Shown: positions 56,973-64,000 of the stretch, in pieces
Position numbering within the stretch: position 1 is the stretch's first letter
Layout of the letters: each line of letters begins with the position of its first letter
Notes under the pieces: model-generated
What the model was told of the DNA's origin: nothing
The model's input: the letters and a program-made list of their open reading frames with translations, nothing else
Databases searched by the model: none
NCBI GenBank assembly: GCA_031841125.1
Contig: JAJSSI010000010.1
Location: forward strand, 1,185,001 to 1,249,000
DNA length: 64,000 bases
Direction: 5' to 3'
From: Acanthococcus lagerstroemiae
Lineage: Eukaryota; Arthropoda; Insecta; Hemiptera; Eriococcidae
Position numbers and translations under genes: made by a program

Positions 56973-57874
56973 GGAAAAGCGTGAACAACTCATTTCTGCG
57001 TATCAGTGCTATTTCTTCTTCTTGTTTCTTCTTTCTGGAAATAATAATTCCATTATCAGCGTAAAGTGTGATTGACGTGTTAAATTGGTTGTTGAATGCT
57101 AGTACACTGATAACTGAGTCCTCAAGGTTATCAACAAGTTGTACGTCGGTCAATTTAAGAATATGATACGTTTTTTTAAATTGTAAAAGAAGAGGAATAC
57201 AACCTGAGCCGCGAGAACAACTTGCCTCGGCTTTAATGGCTAATTTCACAGGTTGAGCTTCCATATAGGGTCGATAGTCATGAAGTAATTTACAATCAGA
57301 TACTGCGTGATGCGAAGCACCCGAGTCGACTATAAAATTAATTTCAGTGTCAAAATATTGAACGATGTCAGGTGTATTAATTGACAGATTGCAATTTGTA
57401 GATGATGAGAACTCAGAACACAGGGTGTTAGTGTCCTCACCTTCTTTACAGTCAGATTGACCATGTCCAAAACAAAAACAATTCATACAAAGTGGAGTTT
57501 TGTATGGGCAGTTACCGGCTTGGTGAAAATAGATGTGGCATGTTGCACATCGATTTTGTGCTTTTTCAGAGGATGACATTGTTGGAAGCTTTGCGCGTTG
57601 CTCGAGCGAATACAAGTCTTCCATGGATACCTTATTCTTACTTGCAACCAAGTCGGTGAGCGTTCTCCTTTTAGTTTCAGATGAATTTGTGGAACATTCT
57701 CGCGATCGAGGATTCTCGGTGGATTCACGGGAGCGTTTGTTCGATGATTTTTCTGATTTCGTGGATTCTTGTCTCTTCAGTTTTGGTACCGTTGGTGCGA
57801 AGTTGAGAAACCTGCTTTTGACTGTATTGAATGTACGAAACTCTTTTGGAAGTGTTTGTACGATGTTATAAAAC
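56973..57874 (-). pseudogene. Copia A gag C-terminal part and protease
   Basis: Minus-strand frame with charged serine-rich gag sequence, two CCHC knuckles (CATCHIYFHQAGNC and CMNCFCFGHGQSDC), then the aspartic protease FIVDSGASHHAV. It ends NELFTLFP at the 6-kb insertion. The upstream gag part is at 63,040-63,766, and the frame continues across the Copia B insertion once the ACAAC duplication is taken into account. Confidence 0.9.
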
Positions 57875-57879
57875 ACAAC

Positions 57880-58123
57880 TGTTAAGTTAAATCGATGCCA
57901 CGTTGAGTGAACGACATTCAAGCACATTGAAACCGTGTTACTAATATATTAAAGAAAAGACGACATATTGATACCACAAAGTCACGACACAGAATAACAC
58001 GGAACGAGGAAACGAGAAAAGAAAACGGGCAAAAGTTTTGAAACATAGAATACATAAAAACACGCAGATGCTCACCAGAGCTTAGATAATACAAATTACT
58101 CCGTGTATGCAACACGCCCAACA
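57880..58123 (-). repeat. Copia B 3' LTR
   Basis: 244 bp, pairs with 62791-63034. The adjoining 58124-58591 is non-coding 3' region with the polypurine tract at 58124-58140. Confidence 0.95.
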
Positions 58124-58591
58124 TTCCCCTTCCTTTTTATAAAAAATTCGCGTTGAAAAACCTTACTATTATTTTCCTAGACCCTTAATATTACAACATA
58201 GCAAAAATAGCGAAATTTTTCCTATAATCTAAGTCATTCGAATTCAAAATACATTTATACAATTTGACTAAATACAAGTACGAAAAAAAAAAAAATGGAA
58301 TACATTTAAATAAATCTTCGAGTCAATTGATGTGTAAATACGATGTAAAACTACGTCAATAAAATAAAGAGTTTGGTAACCTACTCTTTCTACTTCATCG
58401 CATTTTCATCATTTATATCAAGAACAAAGTGAATAACAAAAATAAACTGTACCGACTAGATGTAGTGGAATTGAAACACGTAAAAAATATGGTCATGCAT
58501 GATGGTCTATAAAGAATAAAGTTTTACAAGACGAGGCAAATTAAATTTCTTATGGGAGGTATCCCAGAAAACTGTCCAAAACATAATTTAT

Positions 58592-61500
58592 TTAACGAAT
58601 ATTCAGTGCGTTTCTCAACTCAAGGAAATGTTCGGAGCCAAGAGCTTTAGTTAAAATGTCCGCAAGTTGTTCCCTGGAATCGACCTTTAGGACCCGGATG
58701 ATGTCCTTCGAGACGTAATCTGCCACAAAATTGTACGCCACCTCGATATGTTTGCCCCCCTTTGAGAATTTTCCCTTCATTGCCAGCGCTTTCGCACTCG
58801 AATTGTCCTCAAATACAGGCATAGGGTCGTCAACATATATGTGCAGGCTTTCTAAAACACCTTTAATAGGGAACATTTCAGCGACCGTATCAGCAAGGGC
58901 CACGTACTCGGCGTAGGTTGACGAACGAGTCACCGACCCCTGTTTTCTTGAACTCCAGACAACCGGGTTTCCGAATGCCCTTATGAGCGTTCCTCCCGTA
59001 GACTTTCTATCAATAGTATCGGCCGCCCAGTCCGCGTCCGCCCAACCTTCAATCGGAAAATTCGATTTTGCGTTATAGTATAATTTCATATTTTTAGTAG
59101 TTTCCAAATATTTCAGTACACGAAGCGCATATTTAAAGTGGTTGGCGGTCGCGCACGTTTGGAAACGGCTTAAGTAATTTACCGGAAAAGATACATCGGG
59201 GCGAGTACACGTACTTACATACAACAGACCTCCAATTAATTTCCTATAATTTTCGAACTCACCTTCCGAGTCGTTAGAAAAAGTTAACTTTAAATTTTTT
59301 TCCATCGGAGTATTAAATTTTCTCATTTCCCCGACGGAAAATTTATCCGCCAAGGATTGGATGTACTCACTCTGATCGAGTCCTAACACACGATTGGTTC
59401 TATCATGGGATATGTTCATTCCCAAGTAATTCATCACTGGACCCATGTCCTTCATTGAAAATCTCTTACTCAAGGCTGTCTTCATTTCCTTTACTGTCTC
59501 GACCGATTCTGAAAAAAGTAACAGATCATCGACATATACAATTAAACCAGCCAGGACTCCATTATTGAGCCTGGTGTATAAACAACAATCATGATTAGAA
59601 CGAACAAATTTCAAGTTTACAAGGAATGCATGAAGGCACTCATACCAGGCACGAGAGCTACCTCTCAGGCCATAAAGAGTCTTCTTTAATTTCAAAATCT
59701 TACCATCTTTTCTGTCGTAACCCCTTGGCTGCGCAACGTACACATCACCATCAATCTCGCCATTCAAAAACGCTGCATCCACGTCCATTTGGTGGATTAC
59801 CCAGTTTTTCTTACAGGCAACAGACAACACTGTTCTCAAGGTTCCAGCAGCAACGACCGGAGAGTAATTTTCCTCTTCTTCACCAACTGGCTGTCTAAAT
59901 CCGACTGTCACCAATCTCGATTTGAATTTACCATTGGATTTTACCGTGTATCTCCATTTTACCGGAATGATACGAACGTTGCTTGGTGGTTCCACCACCT
60001 CCCAGGTGTTGTATTTTTCCAGGTTGTTCATTTCTTCCTGCATCGAAATTTTCCAGCATGGCGAGTTTTCGCAGCTGACGGCTTCATCGTAAGTTTCTGG
60101 TGTATAAACCCTCGTATACTTGGCTTCAACAACATAGTCTGCATATTTAGACGGTAATTTATTTTTGCGAGCTGGTCGAGCAACATCACCTCCGTCATTT
60201 CCATCAGTTGGCTCCGGATCATCTTCCCTCAAATTCGCATTTTCCTCCTCTCGATTGGCGTCAGGAATAGTGTTCCCGTTTTCCGGTTCAGCTCCGTCCA
60301 ATTCCGACGACGTGTCGTTGAACCTGCCAAATGATTCAGCTTGCTCGGGTTGACTCTCCGTTTCCTCATATTCCGCCAGTCTGACGTAAGGAGTTTCTTT
60401 CACGATGTTCTTCACCAATACGCGATAGCCAGTTTCCGTGTAACCCACCAGGATTCTTCGTTCCACTTTCAGATCCGTTTTGAATTTCCTCTGAACTTCC
60501 GGTATTCGAATGTAGACTCTACTTCCAAAAGGCATCAAACACGAACCATCTGGTTTCTTTCCAAAGAATATCTCAAACGGTGTCTTTGTTTCTTCCGTGT
60601 TAGCTAAGACACGATTTCCCAAGTACGCCGCCGTCATGGCGCATTCTGGCCAAAACACCTTGCTGATCTTCGATTCAGACAGTAGACAACGCACCCTATC
60701 CATAATGTTGCAATTGAATCGTTCCGCAGTACCATTCAGCTGGTGTACGTACACAGGTGAAGGGTTAACTGAAATTCCTTTCTGTAAACAAAAGTCTGAA
60801 AAGGTTTTGTTAAGGTATTCGGTCCCTCTATCACACCTGAGGACCTTAATATTCGAATTAGTGAGGTTCGACATTGTATTAACATTATGCATAAATTTAT
60901 CGACCACTTCGGTTTTTGACTTGATACAATAAATACGTGCCAATCTGCTAAAATCATCAACAAAGGATACGAAACCAATTTCTCCCTTATTACCAGTGGA
61001 CGAAACGAAGTTCACGTCAGAATGTACTATTTCAAGAACTTTACCAGCCCTACTTCTAAGTTTTGTATGAGTAAAATTAGAAAATTTACTTTCCAAGCAG
61101 ATGTTACACGTTTTTGGTCGATCAGTGAGTTGCTTAGGCAACCCTTCAACTAATTCCTTGGAACACAACGTCGCCAAATTCTTATAATTGACATGTCCGA
61201 GAGATCTGTGCCACCTTTCGGCTTCCTTGATACCTGAAACATTTTTAGCAACTTCCACGGATGCACACGCTACATCATCGCAAACAACCATTACAAGTTC
61301 ATAAAGCTTATTTTTCTTAACCGCCAAAGCCACAATTTTATCCGAGGGATTAAGAATTTTTGCATTTTCCCCCGTAACATAAACAGCATGACCCGCTTTC
61401 GTAATTCTGTCAAAGCTTAAAAGGTTTCCGAACATTTCCAGGGCATAATAGACATTTTTAAAATCAATAATACTTTCCTTTCCGTCTATAGCACACTTTG

Positions 61501-62164
61501 CCCTTATATTTCCTATATGAGTAGCTTTTAGAATGCGACCATCAGCAAGTTTAACATTAACAGGTACCTTAAGCTTTACAATATGATAAAAATAAGATAT
61601 TTTATTCACGATGTGATCGGTGCATCCGCTATCAAGGATCCATACCAACGCCAAAGTTGTCTCTACATGGGCGGCGCCCTTATCATCCCTCGCGACTTCC
61701 GATGACATGACACTGACGTATAAAGTACTTATTTCCATGGTATCAGCAACCTCCGTGAAATTAGAGGCAATACGATTCGAACCGCCGTGATTACCGTGGC
61801 TGCGATAGGTACTCGATTGACGATTTCCCGAACTGGTACTTGCCGACGCACCTTCCTGCGGCAATTTGACTCGACAATCCTTTCTGTAGTGACCCGGCTT
61901 TTTGCATCGATGACAAGTGAAATTTGGCCTGGATGGCCCCCTAGAAACGTTCACCTTCATCGCTGCTGTTTCCACAGTCGTTTCCTGCAAGTCATTGGAC
62001 TTACAATGATCAAAAAGAAGTTTTCCTTTTACGTAATCGACCATATGTTTGTCCTCCGGCATCGCATCCAACACGTCAATAATGTGACTGTAACGATCCG
62101 GAAGAACCATTAACAAATAATGAAGCTTTTCCTTAGGTGAAATTTCCTCACCCGCATCTTTCAA
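58592..62164 (-). CDS. Copia B Gag-Pol polyprotein, main open frame (1,190 codons)
   Basis: Order as in Ty1/Copia: late gag; CCHC knuckle CHRCKKPGHYRKDC near residue 83; protease WILDSGCTDHIV near 183; GAG-pre-integrase RWHRSLGHVNYKNL near 320; integrase with HSDV, RCDRGTEY and NGTAERFN giving D, D, E; reverse transcriptase with WRYTVKSNGKFKSRLV, MDVDAAFLNGE and LIVYVDDLLLF; RNase H with WADADWAADT and SSTYAEYVALAD. The frame is uninterrupted to the stop at 58,592. The first displayed residue is not a real start: gag begins upstream at 62,190-62,609 in another frame. Encodes the proteins that reverse-transcribe and integrate the element in the nucleus. Confidence 0.93.
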   Translation of the reverse strand: MKDAGEEISPKEKLHYLLMVLPDRYSHIIDVLDAMPEDKHMVDYVKGKLLFDHCKSNDLQETTVETAAMKVNVSRGPSRPNFTCHRCKKPGHYRKDCRVKLPQEGASASTSSGNRQSSTYRSHGNHGGSNRIASNFTEVADTMEISTLYVSVMSSEVARDDKGAAHVETTLALVWILDSGCTDHIVNKISYFYHIVKLKVPVNVKLADGRILKATHIGNIRAKCAIDGKESIIDFKNVYYALEMFGNLLSFDRITKAGHAVYVTGENAKILNPSDKIVALAVKKNKLYELVMVVCDDVACASVEVAKNVSGIKEAERWHRSLGHVNYKNLATLCSKELVEGLPKQLTDRPKTCNICLESKFSNFTHTKLRSRAGKVLEIVHSDVNFVSSTGNKGEIGFVSFVDDFSRLARIYCIKSKTEVVDKFMHNVNTMSNLTNSNIKVLRCDRGTEYLNKTFSDFCLQKGISVNPSPVYVHQLNGTAERFNCNIMDRVRCLLSESKISKVFWPECAMTAAYLGNRVLANTEETKTPFEIFFGKKPDGSCLMPFGSRVYIRIPEVQRKFKTDLKVERRILVGYTETGYRVLVKNIVKETPYVRLAEYEETESQPEQAESFGRFNDTSSELDGAEPENGNTIPDANREEENANLREDDPEPTDGNDGGDVARPARKNKLPSKYADYVVEAKYTRVYTPETYDEAVSCENSPCWKISMQEEMNNLEKYNTWEVVEPPSNVRIIPVKWRYTVKSNGKFKSRLVTVGFRQPVGEEEENYSPVVAAGTLRTVLSVACKKNWVIHQMDVDAAFLNGEIDGDVYVAQPRGYDRKDGKILKLKKTLYGLRGSSRAWYECLHAFLVNLKFVRSNHDCCLYTRLNNGVLAGLIVYVDDLLLFSESVETVKEMKTALSKRFSMKDMGPVMNYLGMNISHDRTNRVLGLDQSEYIQSLADKFSVGEMRKFNTPMEKNLKLTFSNDSEGEFENYRKLIGGLLYVSTCTRPDVSFPVNYLSRFQTCATANHFKYALRVLKYLETTKNMKLYYNAKSNFPIEGWADADWAADTIDRKSTGGTLIRAFGNPVVWSSRKQGSVTRSSTYAEYVALADTVAEMFPIKGVLESLHIYVDDPMPVFEDNSSAKALAMKGKFSKGGKHIEVAYNFVADYVSKDIIRVLKVDSREQLADILTKALGSEHFLELRNALNIR

Positions 62165-62189
62165 TGCGCTAATATGTCGTTCAAATCTA

Positions 62190-62609
62190 CTAAAATATTC
62201 TTGAGCATCTTCGCCCTTCCGACATTTTAAGGTTCAAAAGCTGTTTTTTCGCAAGAATACGCATTAATAAAGTTTTACGGCGATAAACAGAATCGAGTAT
62301 ATCGAGCATTTTTTTGGCAGTATCCTCATGACCAATTTCGTCTAAAATACGATCTGTAACCGCATCTACCAAAGTACTTCTAACTTTCACGTCTAACTTA
62401 TCCCAAGCAGCAGCATCAGCTGCAACTGTAGGTCTCGGTTTAGTCAAGGCGTTGTACCATTCCTTCCTCTCTACAAAGAGAGTAAAACGAAGACGAAATT
62501 TCGAATATTCCGTTCCATCAAAACGCTTCGTATTCCAATTGTCGTTCGATGCCATGTTCCGGCTTGCCACAAAAACGAACCAACAAAAGATGACGTACCA
62601 TACAACCAC
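62190..62609 (-). CDS. Copia B gag N-terminal part, separated by a one-base shift
   Basis: Frame with SNDNWNTKRFDGTEYSKFRL and a helical region ending RILAKKQLLNLKMSEG; a Copia-type gag (UBN2-like). The likely initiator is the Met before ASNDN, near 62,555, not the upstream residues. Near 62,217 the frame shifts by one base in a GGG run, after which it stops early. Whether this is a mutation or a base-call error cannot be told here; programmed shifting is unusual in Copia. Confidence 0.85.
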   Translation of the reverse strand: MVVWYVIFCWFVFVASRNMASNDNWNTKRFDGTEYSKFRLRFTLFVERKEWYNALTKPRPTVAADAAAWDKLDVKVRSTLVDAVTDRILDEIGHEDTAKKMLDILDSVYRRKTLLMRILAKKQLLNLKMSEGRRCSRIF

Positions 62610-62790
62610 AATTACCGTGGGCGGCTATCGAGACTTTCAAGCAGCGACGTGAACCCATCACAAAGATCACGAACCGGCATGGAATATTCCGTCAGCAGTC
62701 ATAATCGGTGAACCAAAACTGAAGAAAACTGAACTTCAAATGCATCGCTCGGGCTACAAACTGGCGATCAACCACAAACCACTGCTACCA

Positions 62791-63034
62791 TGTTATGTTA
62801 AATCGATGCCACGTTGAGTGAACGACATTCAAGCACATTGAAACTGTGTTACTAATATATTAAAGAAAAGACGACATATTGACACCACAAAGTCATGACA
62901 CAGAATAACACGGAACGAGGAAACGAGAAAAGAAAACGGGCAAAAGTTTTGAAACATAGAATACATAAAAACACGCAGATGCTCACCAGAGCTTAGATAA
63001 TACAAATTACTCCGTGTATGCAACATGCCCAACA
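62791..63034 (-). repeat. Copia B 5' LTR
   Basis: 244 bp, pairs with 57880-58123. The primer-binding site begins at 62,790, reading TGGTAGCAGTGG on the minus strand. Confidence 0.95.
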
Positions 63035-63039
63035 ACAAC

Positions 63040-63766
63040 ATAGGGGTTGTCTTTGCCCTGTGTGTCGACGTCAATCATAGCTAAAAACTTGGCAATAAGA
63101 GGCTCTTCTTCATACTCGGTTCCTATCGCTTTGAAATTCGGCGATGATAGCTTCGAATTCATTTACAAAACGAATAGGATTGTGCCATGGTCGAAAGGTT
63201 AAGCGACGTTGACGACGTTCGAGACGGATGTTTTCGGATAGTTTCTGATCACCATATGTGATTGCCAACGGTCGAAATGCTGCGTAGGCCGTTTTCGATC
63301 TTATGAGTGATGCACCAATTTCTGTGCTTACTGTTACACTGATGTACTGCATTGCTTGCGCATCCCGGATTTTGCGTACATCTTCTGGGACTGATGTATC
63401 TCCTTCATTTTTCACGTAACGCAACAGATTTTGCAATTGTAGCCCATTTTCTAGTTTCGCTATCCATGCTTGGTAATTGACACTGCCTTGAAGTTTTTCT
63501 TCCTTAGTGTATTGCGGAACTTGAAAAGTGGGTTGTACATACCGGGAGTTTGATAATAGGAGTCCATTGTTCGAGAATGTCGAAAAGAATGACGCGAGCT
63601 GCGTCGTTAGGGCCGCCTGCACTGCATCGTTGATCCTTTTCTCAAATGCTTCTGTTTCAGTAGTCTTTTCGCTCAACACATGGTCCTCCTGATCACCGTT
63701 CTCGGTACTTGCATCCGTAGCTGGTTGTTCCGTAGTACCATTTTTCATGTCTTTCTTTTTAGGCAT
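63040..63766 (-). pseudogene. Copia A gag N-terminal part
   Basis: Starts MPKKKDMKNG (ATG at 63,764-63,766), preceded by in-frame non-ATG codons. It includes NYQAWIAKLENGLQL and FRPLAITYGDQ, a Copia gag pattern. A one-base shift near 63,113 ends the open frame early. Gag-like codons continue in another frame to the Copia B junction at 63,039. Confidence 0.85.
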
Positions 63767-63856
63767 AGTTTGACACACACAAAAAGAACGTGAAAAAAAA
63801 TAAATCCAATATCGCTAAAAAGGATCGATAATAAAATTAAATTAAAGCACACGAAA

Positions 63857-63870
63857 GGCCCATAACCCAG
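63857..63870 (-). promoter_or_regulatory. Copia A primer-binding site, initiator Met tRNA anticodon-arm type
   Basis: The plus strand reads GGCCCATAACCCAG, the anticodon-stem and loop sequence of eukaryotic initiator Met tRNA. The minus strand is therefore complementary to an internal tRNA site, as in Drosophila copia, which is primed by a half-tRNA. It lies about 90 bp before gag. Confidence 0.82.
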
Positions 63871-64000
63871 TTGTGCTATGGAGTCCGCTGTTACACTTGT
63901 GGGTGAACAGAGGAAGCTCGTTGCTTCTGTTATGTGGTGTATAGTAAACAATCATCTGTGATATATTCAAAGGTTGTTCGGAGGCATGTAGTGGAAGGAG
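63871..64000 (-). repeat. end of the Copia A 5' LTR, cut by the window
   Basis: Expected LTR position directly beyond the primer-binding site. The LTR start lies outside the window, and no matching 3' copy was found at the left end. Confidence 0.5.

Larger units (their letters stand above)
57880..63034 (-). mobile_element. Copia B, nearly intact Copia retrotransposon (5,155 bp)
   Basis: Two 244-bp LTRs (57880-58123 and 62791-63034), TG...CA ends, five differences. Target duplication ACAAC at 57875-57879 and 63035-63039. The primer-binding site next to the right LTR begins TGGTAGCAG on the minus strand, complementary to the CCA end expected of initiator Met tRNA. The polypurine tract AAAAAGGAAGGGGAA abuts the left LTR. 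It contains gag and pol frames separated by one frame change. It is inserted in Copia A gag. LTR similarity of about 98% makes it much younger than its host element. Confidence 0.95.

Noticed and set aside
60028..60932. Plus-strand frames across Copia B pol
   Set aside because: They are antisense shadows of the integrase and reverse transcriptase frame.

Overview
The window is non-coding, repeat-dense chromosomal DNA of an arthropod, most likely an insect. Evidence is the AT-rich sequence, spliceosomal introns, Copia, hAT, piggyBac, EnSpm, RTE and Polinton-type elements, and many CAGTGGCG-type miniature hAT elements. The frequent TAGGTACCT-like words suggest a sternorrhynchan hemipteran, but this is only an impression. 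I see no host housekeeping gene.

The 64 kb is best read as one decayed Copia element on the minus strand (Copia A, about 5 kb of its own sequence) broken into four collinear pieces by nested insertions. Its 5' LTR edge, primer-binding site and gag start lie at 63.04-64.0 kb. A second, nearly intact Copia (Copia B, 57,880-63,034, target duplication ACAAC) sits inside gag. The gag zinc knuckles and protease follow at 56.97-57.87 kb. About 6 kb of mixed repeats then intervene (about 50.96-56.97 kb). The first half of the integrase is at 49.96-50.73 kb. The second half of the integrase plus reverse transcriptase and RNase H are at 1.5-3.68 kb.

The two integrase halves are separated by about 46.3 kb (3,686-49,960). 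Both edges carry the inverted terminus CAGCCAGGA and arrays of AGCGCTAC-type subterminal repeats, as expected of an EnSpm/CACTA-like transposon. Its transposase gene can be traced as ten exons on the minus strand (30,892 to 7,198), from an acidic N-terminus through a DDE core to a C-terminal DUF4806-like domain. Into this element have gone an RTE LINE, a pogo-like MITE, several hAT MITEs, a solo LTR, and a hAT gene that itself carries a piggyBac MITE.

The most striking object is inside an intron of the EnSpm transposase: a 16,230 bp near-perfect palindrome (8,318-24,547) flanked by the exact 6-bp duplication ACCGGA, with termini 5'-AG...CT-3'. Both are Maverick/Polinton features. Each 7.98 kb arm carries a spliced protein-primed DNA polymerase B gene, an unknown 250-aa gene and part of an oppositely oriented third gene. 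The palindrome centre (266 bp of unique DNA) cuts through that third gene. No integrase, packaging ATPase or protease is visible. I interpret it as a fold-back (snap-back) deletion derivative of a longer linear element, which integrated as a palindrome. The right-arm polymerase is open throughout. The left-arm copy carries two one-base deletions, both in CCC runs.

Exon limits come from splice-site reading and frame continuity, not from transcripts. Family assignments come from motifs, without database searches.
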